DNA of 64,000 nucleotides from CAZLNO01 sp964561005. Its GTDB lineage: Bacteria > Pseudomonadota > Alphaproteobacteria > Kiloniellales > Rhodovibrionaceae. Position 1 is the stretch's first letter. Each line of letters opens with the position of its first letter. Location of the stretch: assembly GCA_964561005.1 (NCBI GenBank), contig CAZLNO010000006.1:6362-70361 (forward strand), in the 5' to 3' direction. The notes beneath the pieces are model-generated. The model did no database searches, was not told where the DNA came from, and saw only the letters and a program-made list of their open reading frames with translations. The translations under genes were made by a program, and so were the position numbers. Below are positions 43,368 through 52,022 of the stretch, piece after piece.

Positions 43368-45191
43368 ATGAGCAAACTTGCGCGCAGCCGGGCGGGCGCG
43401 CCGCGGCGGGGAGAACATGCCCCGCGCGTCGCGGCAGGCCGCCCTCTCACGCGGCTGCTTCTGACCCTCGCCGGCCTTCTTGTCCTGGCCGGCTGCGGGG
43501 TCGTGCCGCCCGACCACCACGACGCCGGCATCGACAAGGATCGCGGCGACTTCAATGAGCTTCTGGACGCGCCCGATCGCGGCCAGCCGGACGCGGAGAC
43601 CGACGGGGCCGGGCAGGCGGATGGCCGGGCCCGGGCGACGCGTCGCGACGTGCCCGCCGTGCCGCGCCTGGCTCCCGTCGCGCCGGAACCCGAGGTGCCG
43701 GAGCTGATGCCCAATCCGCGCGTGTCGATCTCCGCGACCGAGGACGTGTCCCTCAAGGACATCCTGTTCGAGCTGGCCCGCCAGGCGGGCGTCGAGATCG
43801 AGATCGATCCGCGCATCGCCGGCGGCATCATCTTCTCCGTGCGCAACCGGCCGTTCCTGGAGGTGATCAAGCGGATCAGCCGCCTGGCCGGCCTGCGCTA
43901 CTCGGTCGACGACAACGTCGTGCGGGTCGAGGTCGACACGCCGTATCAGGTCGACTACGAGATCCCTTACATCACCCAGGCCCGGGAGACGGCCAGCCGC
44001 GTCGCCATCTCGACCGAGCTGAGCACGCCAGGCGTCGACGACGGCGGCGGCAGCGGCGATACCTCCTCCAGCAGCGTGGTCACCGGGCAGGCGACCTCCG
44101 ACTTCTTCACCCAGCTGGAGAACGCCCTGCAGGCGATCGTGGCGAACAACGCCCCGCGCGGCCTCGCACAGCCGGGAGAGGGGGACTCGCGGCGCGATTC
44201 GGTCAGCATCCTCGCCCAGGCGGGCTCGGTGAGCGTGTTCGGCACCAGCCAGCAGCACAAGGCCGTGAAGCGCTACCTGGAAAAGCTGCGCCGGGCGATC
44301 TCCGCCCAGGTGCTGATCGAGGCCAAGGTGGTCGAGGTCAACCTGTCACGGCGCTTCGAGAGCGGGATCGACTGGTCCGCGGTGCTGGGCGATCTCTCGG
44401 CCGCCGCCACCTTCGGCGAGACCGCGACGCCGGCCGAGCTGCTGACCGGTTCCACGGAGGCCGCGCGCGACCTGGTGTCGTTCTCGGTCGCCGACGACGA
44501 TTTCAGCGCCCTGCTCAGCCTGATCGACAGCTTCGGCACCACGCGCACGCTCTCCAGCCCGCGCATGACGGTGATGAACAACCAGACCGCCATTCTGAAG
44601 GTGGCGGAGAACGAGGTGTTCTTCGAGATCGACGTCGAGGAGGAAGAGGAGGAGGACGTGGTCGGCGACACCACGACGCTGACCATCGACAGCGAGATCC
44701 GCACCGTCCCCGTCGGCCTCGTCATGGCGGTGCAGCCGGCCATCGACCTGCGGCGCAACCGGGTCACGCTGACCCTGCGGCCGACGGTCACCCGCATCGA
44801 CCGCTTCGTCAACGACCCGGCCGTGTCCATCGTCTCCAACAACGCCGTGGAATCGCGCATCCCGGTGGTCGAAACGCGGGAGCTGGACAGCGTGCTGGAG
44901 CTGCGCTCGGGCGAGGTGGCGGTGCTCGGCGGCCTGATGGAGGAGCGCAGCGGCAACGAGGACGACGGCGTGCCGGGGCTGTCGCGGATTCCCTGGCTGG
45001 GCCGGGCCTTCAAGTCGCGCCAGGAGACCACGGAGATGGTGGAGCTGGTGGTCCTGCTGCGCGCCCGTATCCTGCGCGGCGCCCGTCGGACCGTCGAACC
45101 GGCGGACCGGCGCGTCTACGAGGACTTCACCCGCGACCCCCGGCCGCTGCCGCTGCCCGATGTCGCGCCGCCGCCGTCCGAGGGCGGCTGA
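43368..45191 (+). CDS. mshL: MshL-type secretin of the MSHA-like pilus
   Basis: 607 residues; outer-membrane secretin channel through which the pilus emerges. Lipobox VLAGC with Cys43, preceded by an extended basic N-terminus. STN-type domain at ~125-190 (VSLKDILFELARQAGVEIEI). The secretin core begins at ~280 (AQVLIEAKVVEVNLSRRFES, TRTLSSPRMTVMNNQTAILK) and contains VTLTLRPTVTRIDR and SGEVAVLGGLMEERS. An unusual acidic insert, EIDVEEEEEEDVVGD, interrupts the core near 425. It starts its own plus-strand operon with the ABC permease. Confidence 0.94.
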   Translation: MSKLARSRAGAPRRGEHAPRVAAGRPLTRLLLTLAGLLVLAGCGVVPPDHHDAGIDKDRGDFNELLDAPDRGQPDAETDGAGQADGRARATRRDVPAVPRLAPVAPEPEVPELMPNPRVSISATEDVSLKDILFELARQAGVEIEIDPRIAGGIIFSVRNRPFLEVIKRISRLAGLRYSVDDNVVRVEVDTPYQVDYEIPYITQARETASRVAISTELSTPGVDDGGGSGDTSSSSVVTGQATSDFFTQLENALQAIVANNAPRGLAQPGEGDSRRDSVSILAQAGSVSVFGTSQQHKAVKRYLEKLRRAISAQVLIEAKVVEVNLSRRFESGIDWSAVLGDLSAAATFGETATPAELLTGSTEAARDLVSFSVADDDFSALLSLIDSFGTTRTLSSPRMTVMNNQTAILKVAENEVFFEIDVEEEEEEDVVGDTTTLTIDSEIRTVPVGLVMAVQPAIDLRRNRVTLTLRPTVTRIDRFVNDPAVSIVSNNAVESRIPVVETRELDSVLELRSGEVAVLGGLMEERSGNEDDGVPGLSRIPWLGRAFKSRQETTEMVELVVLLRARILRGARRTVEPADRRVYEDFTRDPRPLPLPDVAPPPSEGG

Positions 45192-45219
45192 GCGCGGAGT
45201 GCCTCGGAGGTCGAGCGCG

Positions 45220-45981
45220 ATGATGCTGCGCTATCTTCTGCTCACGGCGGTGCGGGATCGCCTGATGCTGGCGATGCTGGCCGCGCTGGCCGCCGTGTGG
45301 CTGCTGGCCGCCTTCGCCGGCGGCACCTCGGTGGTGGAGGACCGCGCCGCCAGCATCGTCTTCGCCGGCTTCGCCGCCCGCCTCGTGGTCGTCCTGGGGA
45401 TCGTGCTGTTTACCGCGCTGCACGTCCGGCGCCTGAACGAGTCGCGGGAACTCTACCTCATCCTGTCCAAGCCGGTCTCGCGCGCCGCCTTCGTCGCCGC
45501 CTACGGCGCCGGGCTGGCGCTGCTTGGCGTCCTCCTGGCAATCGCGGCGGGGGCGGCGGTGGCGGTGGCCGGCTGGATCCCGCCCGCGCCGGCCGGCCTG
45601 GCGGCCTGGACCGCCAGCCTCGCGGTGGAGACGGCGGTCATGGCGGCCTTCGCGCTGTTCGTCACCCTGGGCGGCACGTCGCCGCTGGGCGGCATGCTGG
45701 CCGCGCTGGGCTTCTATGCCCTGGCGCGCATGCTGGGCGTGCTGCTCGCCATCGTCCGCTCCGAACTGCGCGGAGCGGGCGGCTTCAATGCCTGGGTGGA
45801 CGGGAGCATCGAGGTGCTGGGCCTGGTGCTGCCGCGCCTGGACCTCTTCGCCGACAGCCGCTGGCTGGTGCACGGCATCGAGGCGCCGGAGACACTCGCG
45901 CTGCTCGTCCTGCAGGGGGCGGCCTACGCGGGATTGCTGGCCGCCGCCGCCGTCTTCGACGTCACGCGGCGGCGGTTCTAG
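45220..45981 (+). CDS. ABC-2 type transporter permease in the pilus locus
   Basis: 253 residues with about six spans (LMLAMLAALAAVWLLAAFAG, IVLFTALHVRRLNESRELYL, ILSKPVSRAAFVAAYGAGLA). The motif LxLSKPVSR is typical of ABC-2 permeases of the YhgE/NosY-like type. Its only plausible ATPase in the window is at 53832-54575, in an opposing operon. It follows mshL by 28 bases and precedes the next gene by 2. Transport substrate unknown; a role in pilus surface components is inferred from location. Confidence 0.82.
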   Translation: MMLRYLLLTAVRDRLMLAMLAALAAVWLLAAFAGGTSVVEDRAASIVFAGFAARLVVVLGIVLFTALHVRRLNESRELYLILSKPVSRAAFVAAYGAGLALLGVLLAIAAGAAVAVAGWIPPAPAGLAAWTASLAVETAVMAAFALFVTLGGTSPLGGMLAALGFYALARMLGVLLAIVRSELRGAGGFNAWVDGSIEVLGLVLPRLDLFADSRWLVHGIEAPETLALLVLQGAAYAGLLAAAAVFDVTRRRF

Positions 45982-45983
45982 CG

Positions 45984-46664
45984 ATGCGCGGGCGCTTTCC
46001 CCTCCGTCCCCTGCTGGTGCTGCTGGCGTTGCTGGGCGCCACGGCGGTGGTGGGCGCGCGCCTGGATGCCCGCCCGCCGGACGCGCCGGCGGTGCCGCCG
46101 GTGCCCACGCCGACGGCGCTGCGCGCCCAGGCCCTGGGCGACGGCCAGTTCGCCTTCCGCGTCCGCGGCCTGCAGCTTCAGCACCTGGGCAACCTGGGCG
46201 GCCGCATCGTGCCCTACAAGGACATGGACTACGCCCGGCTGGCGCGCTGGTTCCGCACCCTGGACCGGCTGGACGACCGGGCCATCGTGGTGCCGGTGAC
46301 GGCGGCCTTCCTGTACGGCAACACGCAGCGCACGGCGGACGTGCGCCACCTGGTGGCCTATCTGGCCGACCGGGCGCGGGCGCGGCCGGCGGCGGGCTGG
46401 CGCTGGATGGCGCACGCGGTCTACCTCGCCCGTTATCGCCTGAAGGACCCGGACCTCGCCCTGCGGCTGGCCGGCGAACTGGGGCGGTTCGAGGGCGAGG
46501 ACATCCCGCCCTGGGCGCGCCAGCTCGAAATCTTCGTGTTGCGCGACATCGGCCGCAAGGACGCCGCCAGGGCCCTGGTGCTGGGCATGCTGGAGGACGG
46601 CGCGGCGCTGCCCCCGGCGGAGCGCCGCTGGCTGCGGTTCTACCTGGAGCGGGAGCTGCGATGA
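45984..46664 (+). CDS. Membrane-anchored TPR-like protein of unknown function
   Basis: 226 residues: one N-terminal span (LLVLLALLGATAVVGARLDA), then a helical repeat-like domain (DYARLARWFRTLDRLDDRAI, RHLVAYLADRARARPAAGWR, WMAHAVYLARYRLKDPDLAL). It starts 2 bases after the ABC permease stop, so the two are probably made together. No named family recognised; a periplasmic partner of the exporter is likely. Confidence 0.78.
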   Translation: MRGRFPLRPLLVLLALLGATAVVGARLDARPPDAPAVPPVPTPTALRAQALGDGQFAFRVRGLQLQHLGNLGGRIVPYKDMDYARLARWFRTLDRLDDRAIVVPVTAAFLYGNTQRTADVRHLVAYLADRARARPAAGWRWMAHAVYLARYRLKDPDLALRLAGELGRFEGEDIPPWARQLEIFVLRDIGRKDAARALVLGMLEDGAALPPAERRWLRFYLERELR

Positions 46665-46692
46665 AGACGGCGCGCGGGGGCCACGGGGCGCG

Positions 46693-47817
46693 ATGGAGCT
46701 GACGACGCTGGACGCCGGCATGCGCGTGGCCGGGGCCATGCATGTGGCCCTGCTGGGCTGCTATGCGGCGGCGATGCTCCGGCCTGTCCGCTTCGCGCTC
46801 GTCCCGGTCTTCTACTGCGCGAGCCTGGTGGCGGCGCTGCTGCGGCCCCTGGCGGACGCCGGCGCGGTGGACGGCGTCGAGACCGCGATCTGGAGCCTGA
46901 GCAGCGCCTTGCCGGCGGCGACCTACCTGCTGGTCGTGCAGCTTGCCGACCGCGTCCTGCCCGCGCGGCGGCACGCCTATGTCCTGGCCATCCCCGCGCT
47001 CGCCATCCCGCTGATCCATCTGGGCAGCTTCCTGGGCGAGGCCGCCGCCATCTGCGTGGCGGCGGCCGACGGCCCCTGCCTGGCGATCGCACCCGGCGTG
47101 ATGGTCTATGAGGTGGTGACCGGCGCGGCCGTCCTGCTGCTGCTCATGTGGAGCCGGGGCGCGCGCATCGCGGCGATGCGCCAAGCCAGCGACAGCCGCG
47201 TCCGCGCCTTCCTGATCCTGGCGATCGTGGCGCTGCAGGGGCTCATGCTGGCGCTGAGCCTGGCGGCGCTGAGCGGCCTGGTCACGGCGCCGCGCGCGGG
47301 GCTGGCCGCGGCGGTGCTGCAGGTGACGATGATCTATCTGCTGGGCTCGGCGCTGTTCCGCCTGCCGCCGGAGCAGGCGACGGCGAGGACGCCGGCGGCC
47401 GCGGCGCGCCAGGCCGCCGGCGCCGTCGACCGGGCGGCGAGGGCGCTGGACCACGCGGAGGCGGCGCTGCTGGCGCGCATCCAGGAGCTGATGACCCTGG
47501 ACAAGCTGTACCAGGAGCCGGGCTTCAGCCGCCGCCAGCTTGCCGAGGAGCTGGGCGTGCCGGAGCACCGGGTGACCCGCGCCATCAACGACGGCCTCGG
47601 TCAGAGCTTCACCGAGATGGTCAACGCCCACCGCGTCGCCGAGGCCGCCAACCTGCTGGCCCAGGACGACCTCAGCGTGACGGAGATCGCCTTCGCGGTC
47701 GGCTTCAACAGCCTCGCCACCTTCAACCGGGTGTTCAAGCAGAAGACCGGCATGAACCCGAGCGCCTATCGCCGGCGGGAAACGGGGACAGCGGAGGCCC
47801 CGGCCACGGTGTCGTGA
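46693..47817 (+). CDS. AraC-family regulator with N-terminal seven-span membrane domain
   Basis: 374 residues. Residues 1-235 contain about seven hydrophobic spans (AMHVALLGCYAAAMLRPVRF, FALVPVFYCASLVAALLRPL, and so on). Residues 265-370 are a full AraC HTH pair (YQEPGFSRRQLAEELGVPEH, LSVTEIAFAVGFNSLATFNR, VFKQKTGMNPSAYRR). Transcription factors tethered in the membrane sense envelope or lipid signals directly. It sits at the end of the mshL-ABC operon, so pilus or exporter genes are likely targets. No kinase domain is present. Confidence 0.88.
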   Translation: MELTTLDAGMRVAGAMHVALLGCYAAAMLRPVRFALVPVFYCASLVAALLRPLADAGAVDGVETAIWSLSSALPAATYLLVVQLADRVLPARRHAYVLAIPALAIPLIHLGSFLGEAAAICVAAADGPCLAIAPGVMVYEVVTGAAVLLLLMWSRGARIAAMRQASDSRVRAFLILAIVALQGLMLALSLAALSGLVTAPRAGLAAAVLQVTMIYLLGSALFRLPPEQATARTPAAAARQAAGAVDRAARALDHAEAALLARIQELMTLDKLYQEPGFSRRQLAEELGVPEHRVTRAINDGLGQSFTEMVNAHRVAEAANLLAQDDLSVTEIAFAVGFNSLATFNRVFKQKTGMNPSAYRRRETGTAEAPATVS

Positions 47818-47856
47818 CAGTCGTGCGCGGAGGAGGCCATCGTATGTGACGCGCAG

Positions 47857-47994
47857 GGCACGCTTCAGCGTGCCGTGTGCCCCACGCAGCCGTGCTCGCC
47901 ACGCAGATGGCAGGCTGAAGCCTGCCCCACCGCCGAACGTGAAAGTGGCAAAGGGGCCCGTGCGGCTACGAGGTGAGGGGCCCGCAGGCCCCTC
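47857..47994. repeat. Three tight palindromes between convergent genes
   Basis: GGCACGCT-TC-AGCGTGCC (47857-47874), GGCAGGCT-GA-AGCCTGCC (47909-47926) and GAGGGGCC-CGCA-GGCCCCTC (47975-47994) each have perfect 8-base arms. The first two share shape and near-sequence, like dispersed REP-type elements. They fill the gap between the AraC-like gene and the pilin gene. Confidence 0.55.
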
Positions 47995-48026
47995 CCTTCG
48001 CCCCGCACCCAAGCTCTTTTCCGCGC

Positions 48027-48737
48027 CTACAGCCGGAAGTTGGCCACGCACTCGACGGCGTCGGTGGTGTCATAGTCGCCGCCGGTCACGCATTGCCCGG
48101 CGCCGGAGCCGTCGTCCTCCTGCGCCAGCACGTTGCCCTCCTGCGGATCGCCGTCGTCCTGCTTCAGGTCGATGCTGCGCAGGTCGGTCGGCGAAAGGAC
48201 AGGACCGTTGTTGTCGGTGGTCCCGGCGTCGCCGCCGAGCTGGATCCAATGATCGGCCGAGGCATTCCCGCCGCCGTCCGGGTCCTCCCACAGGATGGTG
48301 TAGAGGCCGCCGATCGACGCGGTCTTGCCGTTGGTCGCGTCCAGGTCGCTCTCGTCCAGGTCCGGGTCGATTCCGTCCAGCAGGCCGGCAACACTGAGAT
48401 GCAGCCAGAACAGGGCCGGTTCCTCGTCGGCCGTGCCGGCGCCCATGCGCACGTTCACGCTGTCGATCCGACCGTTGCCGTCGCCGTTGTCGCCGCCGCC
48501 CAGGCCCGGCAGGCGGGCCGAGTCCACAAAGTCGCCGGGGAAGGCCACGAACTTGTCCTGGAAGGTGTTGGTGGCGACCCGGATCTCGTTCAGGTCGGTC
48601 TGAATCTGGTTGGTGCGGGCGCTCTGGATCAGGTCCTGGCCCTTCAGGATGCCGCCGACGATCAGGCCGATGATCAGCAGCACGATCGCCAGCTCGACGA
48701 GCGAGAAGCCGCCCTGGCGCTTGCGTTGGTCCGTCAT
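48027..48737 (-). CDS. MSHA-like type IV pilin
   Basis: 236 residues with a classic class III leader: MTDQRKRQGG then FSLVELAIVLLIIGLIVGGI, cleavage after Gly10, N-methyl-Phe and Glu5. The mature part is pilin-like (KGQDLIQSARTNQIQTDLNE, FQDKFVAFPGDF). The pilin-like DPDGGGNASADHWIQLGGDA region and a C-terminal Cys pair (QCVTGG, VECVANFRL) suggest a disulphide loop. It probably forms the shaft. It is unusually Asp/Gly-rich. AGGGGAACC precedes the ATG. Confidence 0.92.
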   Translation of the reverse strand: MTDQRKRQGGFSLVELAIVLLIIGLIVGGILKGQDLIQSARTNQIQTDLNEIRVATNTFQDKFVAFPGDFVDSARLPGLGGGDNGDGNGRIDSVNVRMGAGTADEEPALFWLHLSVAGLLDGIDPDLDESDLDATNGKTASIGGLYTILWEDPDGGGNASADHWIQLGGDAGTTDNNGPVLSPTDLRSIDLKQDDGDPQEGNVLAQEDDGSGAGQCVTGGDYDTTDAVECVANFRL

Positions 48738-48919
48738 GGTTCCCCTATGCCTTCTGCCTGGTGGCCGCCATGTCTGCGTCGCCGGCGCCGCCGGCCAATT
48801 CGGGCGCGACGCCGGAAATCCGTGCATGTCCGTATCGAAATCTGTAACACGACGCGCGGCGAAACTTCTCATTTCGCAAAACCTCTTCCTCAGATTGAGA
48901 AACAAGCATCGCAATACAT

Positions 48920-48938
48920 CTAATTTGATTTAAATTAG
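48920..48938. promoter_or_regulatory. AT palindrome upstream of the pilin gene
   Basis: CTAATTT-GATTT-AAATTAG, perfect 7-base arms, 183 bases before the pilin ATG, in an AT-rich stretch. It could bind an AT-preferring regulator such as MucR, or end transcription from the neighbouring gene. Undecided. Confidence 0.4.
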
Positions 48939-48980
48939 TGGATTGTGCTCCGGCCCGCGTCACCGCCCCCGCGCGTGCAT

Positions 48981-50492
48981 TCAGTCGTCGCGACCCGGCA
49001 CGCCGCCGCCCCGGCCCGGATTGTCCTCGTCAAAGCCGTCGTCGTCGTTGCCGTGACCCCGGTCGCCGTCGTCCGGGCCCTCGCCCTCGTCGCCGCCGCC
49101 CCCACCCACATCCGGTTCCTCGTCGGGGTCGCCGACGCCTTCGCAGAAGGCCATGGTGCCGATCGCCTTGCCGTCCAGGTCGTCGTCGCTGACCGAACCG
49201 CTGCTCCCCAGCGCGAGGTGAAAGTTCAGGCCGCCCTTGGCCTGCATGCGCAGCGGGCTGATGGCGGAATCCCAGCGCACCAGCTCGGGCCCGTCGCCGC
49301 CGACCTCCTCCACTATGAGGTCGATCACGGCGCCGTTGCCCTCTTCCTCGTCGACGCCGCCATTCTCGTCGAAATCCACCTTGTAGACGAAGTCGTCCAT
49401 GGCGACGTCGCAGGGACCGGGCTCGCCCTCCGCCAGCACGTGCACCTGCTGGAGGAAGCCGTCGGGCAGCTCCCAGAACCCGGCCTCTTCCGCGAGGTCG
49501 CGCACCGTCATGGCGCGCAGCACGTCGTCGAAGGCCGCGGCGTCGACACCGCCGGTGAAGGCCACGCGGTTGAAGGTGGCGAAGTCGGTGTCGCCGCTGC
49601 CGTCGACGTTGACCAGCTCCGCCGCCGAGGCCGGTGCCGGCGTGGCGCCGCCGCCGGCGGTGCGCGCGCCCAGGCCGTTCTCGCCGTGGCTCACCAGGAC
49701 GAAGGCCGCGCCCATCCCGGCCACGCGCGGCTCGGCGTCGTCTTCCAGATCCGCCATTGCGGGGTCCGTGTCGAGTGCGTCGATGTCCCGCGTCCGCTCG
49801 ATCAGCCGTAGGCCGATCTGACCCATCACCTGCTCCCGCAGCGCCGTCATGAAAGCGTCCTGCGTGGCCTCGGAGAGGTCGTCCAGGGTCTGGTCGGGGT
49901 CGGCCGGATCGAACGCCGGGTCCGCCGTGAGGATGGCGTCCAGCGCCACCGGGTCCGGCAGGTTGTGCACGCAGTCCGGATCGGCCGCGGCGATCTCCTC
50001 CAGGCAGGTGAGGAAGTCCATGCCCCCTGGCTGCACGAGGCTCTGGTCGGTCACTGGCGCGACGTTGCCGCCGGCGACGACGTAGCCGATCCGCTGGCCC
50101 CAGGCGTCCACCGCGTATTCCGGCCCGAGGCCGAGGCTGGTCCAGGGCACGACGGCGTCCGGGATGTCCAGGGAGCCGCAGTCGGTCTGATCGGCGCCCT
50201 GGCGCGGCACGCTTTCCCGCCCGTCTTTGTCGTCCACCGGCGCGGCGCCGTCGGCCGGGCACGGCAGGCGGGCGTGGCGCTCGACGAAGCGGACCAATGC
50301 GCGCTCGATGCCGCGCAGCTTGTCCGTGGTGTTCAGGCGGGCGTCGTGGTCGTGCGCCACCTGGCGCAGCGTGGTCTCGCCGACCACCGCGGCGGCGCCC
50401 ACCATGACCAGGGCCGCCGCGACGACCAGCAGGCCAAGACCGCCCTGGCGCGACCGCCTCGCCTGCTCGTTCCGGGCACGCCCGCTTGTCAT
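48981..50492 (-). CDS. Large acidic pseudopilin-like protein with atypical leader
   Basis: 503 residues. The leader RRSRQGG then LGLLVVAAALVMVGAAAVVG resembles a prepilin signal but lacks the Phe1 and Glu5 of true pilins. The body shares blocks with the proteins at 52023 and 52936: ARLPCPADG, VPWTSLGL, VDAWGQRIGYVV and GAAFVLVSHGENGLGAR. The C-terminal ~60 residues are an Asp/Gly/Glu tail (DEEPDVGGGGGDEGEG, DNPGRGGGVPG). It is probably a minor pilin or tip/surface protein; the low complexity tail may bind Ca. Start ATG 50492 chosen because the leader begins there. Confidence 0.8.
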   Translation of the reverse strand: MTSGRARNEQARRSRQGGLGLLVVAAALVMVGAAAVVGETTLRQVAHDHDARLNTTDKLRGIERALVRFVERHARLPCPADGAAPVDDKDGRESVPRQGADQTDCGSLDIPDAVVPWTSLGLGPEYAVDAWGQRIGYVVAGGNVAPVTDQSLVQPGGMDFLTCLEEIAAADPDCVHNLPDPVALDAILTADPAFDPADPDQTLDDLSEATQDAFMTALREQVMGQIGLRLIERTRDIDALDTDPAMADLEDDAEPRVAGMGAAFVLVSHGENGLGARTAGGGATPAPASAAELVNVDGSGDTDFATFNRVAFTGGVDAAAFDDVLRAMTVRDLAEEAGFWELPDGFLQQVHVLAEGEPGPCDVAMDDFVYKVDFDENGGVDEEEGNGAVIDLIVEEVGGDGPELVRWDSAISPLRMQAKGGLNFHLALGSSGSVSDDDLDGKAIGTMAFCEGVGDPDEEPDVGGGGGDEGEGPDDGDRGHGNDDDGFDEDNPGRGGGVPGRDD

Positions 50493-50657
50493 CACTCGAC
50501 CCCGACTGCCAGGAACCCGGCGCGCGATATTCCCGCTGGTCGCGCACGCCTTCGACGCGAACCTGTTTAACAAGGGATTCTTGACAATTCCTTGCTTTCC
50601 TGTCGGGGCCTGCGGCACGCTCTCGCCGCCACCGACCAGGGACCGGAGACACGCGCC

Positions 50658-51128
50658 ATGCCCGGAACGCGCCGCCAGCCCGTCGGCCCGAGAGGCTGGG
50701 CAGGATGCGGGGTGCTGCTTGCCGCCGTGCTGCTGGCCGGCCCGGCACCAGGCCAAGGGCTGGTCTGGGACGTGGCCGGCCGCTGCTGGCGACCCGCCGA
50801 CGGCGAGCGCTGCGCGCCGAGCTGGAATTCCGCCGCGCGCGCCTACCAAGGCCGATCTAGCGGCCCCTCCAGATCAGGCGGCCCCGCGATTTCGCGCGCC
50901 GCCGCACCCGCCGGGAAATCGCGGGCCGTGGTGCGGACCGACGCTTCCCAGCCGGAAGGCGCCGCCCGCGACCACAAGCTGGTGAAGATACTGCGCGACG
51001 TTCAGGACATGGCGAAGGGCGGGTCGGGCGACCTGGAGGCCGCGGAGGTCGAGGCGCTGGTGGAGAGCCTGCGCGAGAGCGGCGCGCCGGTGGACCTGCT
51101 GTCCGGGGTCGAGGGGGGCGACCCGTGA
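50658..51128 (+). CDS. Exported protein of unknown function in the pilus locus
   Basis: 156 residues, signal peptide (GCGVLLAAVLLAGPAPGQG). The mature N-terminus WDVAGRCWRPADGERCAPSW has two Cys, followed by an Ala/Ser/Gly linker and a C-terminal helix (RDHKLVKILRDVQDMAKGG). GGAGA precedes ATG 50658. Divergent from the large pseudopilin and 37 bases before the prepilin peptidase. No family recognised. Confidence 0.7.
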   Translation: MPGTRRQPVGPRGWAGCGVLLAAVLLAGPAPGQGLVWDVAGRCWRPADGERCAPSWNSAARAYQGRSSGPSRSGGPAISRAAAPAGKSRAVVRTDASQPEGAARDHKLVKILRDVQDMAKGGSGDLEAAEVEALVESLRESGAPVDLLSGVEGGDP

Positions 51129-51165
51129 GCCGCCGCCCCACGGCGCGGACGCCGGAGTAAGGCGC

Positions 51166-51918
51166 GTGCCGGGCGCGCCGGAGCTTCTGCATGCGCTCGT
51201 GGCGGGCGTGGTCGGCGCCTGCCTGGGCAGCTTCGCCAGCCTGCTGGCCCATCGCCTGCCGCGCGGCCAGCCGGTCGGCGCCGCGCGCTCGCGCTGCCCC
51301 CGCTGCGGGGCGACCCTGGCCGCGCGGGACCTGGTCCCCCTGGTCTCGTGGCTGCTGTCCGGCGGACGCTGCCGGCACTGCGGCGGCCGGATTTCCGGGC
51401 GCTATCCCGCGATCGAGGCGGCGACGGCCGCGCTGGTGCTGGCGGCCTGGGCGGTGTTCGGCACGAGCTGGGCGACGGTGTGCCTGGCGGGCCTGGCGAC
51501 CGCGCTGGTGGTCGCGGTGGTGGTGGACCTGGAGTGGCTGATCCTGCCGGACGAGACGATGATCGCCGCCGCCGTGCTGGGCGTGGCCTGGCGCGGGGTG
51601 ACCGACCAGGCCTGGGTGCGGGCCGGCGCGGCCGCCGTCGGGCTGGCCGCCGTGGCGCTGCTGCTGCGTGCGCTGTTCACCTGGCTGAAGGGGCGGGAGG
51701 CCCTGGGCCTGGGCGACGTGAAGCTGATGGCGGTGGCCGGGCTCTGGCTGCCGGTCCTGGCGCTGCCGTGGTTCTTCATCGCCGCCGGCGGCCTGGGGCT
51801 GGTCACCGCCGCGCTCTGGCGCACGGCGAGCGGCAGCGCGGTCTTCCCCTTCGGACCGGGCCTCGCCGCCGGACTCTACGTCACGCTGCTGGCGGGCGGG
51901 CTGGGGCTGCTGCCTTGA
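51166..51918 (+). CDS. pilD: Prepilin leader peptidase/N-methyltransferase
   Basis: 250 residues, about seven spans. It cleaves prepilin leaders and methylates the new N-terminus. Motifs: GACLGSFASLLAHRLP, zinc-binding CPRCG/CRHCGG pairs (~45 and ~71), active-site Asp in VVDLEWLILPD and GLGDVKLMA (GxGD). GTG start with GGAG upstream. Being in the locus makes it dedicated to, or at least linked with, this pilus. Confidence 0.95.
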   Translation: MPGAPELLHALVAGVVGACLGSFASLLAHRLPRGQPVGAARSRCPRCGATLAARDLVPLVSWLLSGGRCRHCGGRISGRYPAIEAATAALVLAAWAVFGTSWATVCLAGLATALVVAVVVDLEWLILPDETMIAAAVLGVAWRGVTDQAWVRAGAAAVGLAAVALLLRALFTWLKGREALGLGDVKLMAVAGLWLPVLALPWFFIAAGGLGLVTAALWRTASGSAVFPFGPGLAAGLYVTLLAGGLGLLP

Positions 51919-52022
51919 GTCCGCGCGGGGCGATGCCGCCCCCATTAAGCCTCCGGAAACCCGGCCGGATCGAAACTCGCGCGGGAAGGGCGCAGCGCGG
52001 CGCGCACGCTTCGGTTGGACGG

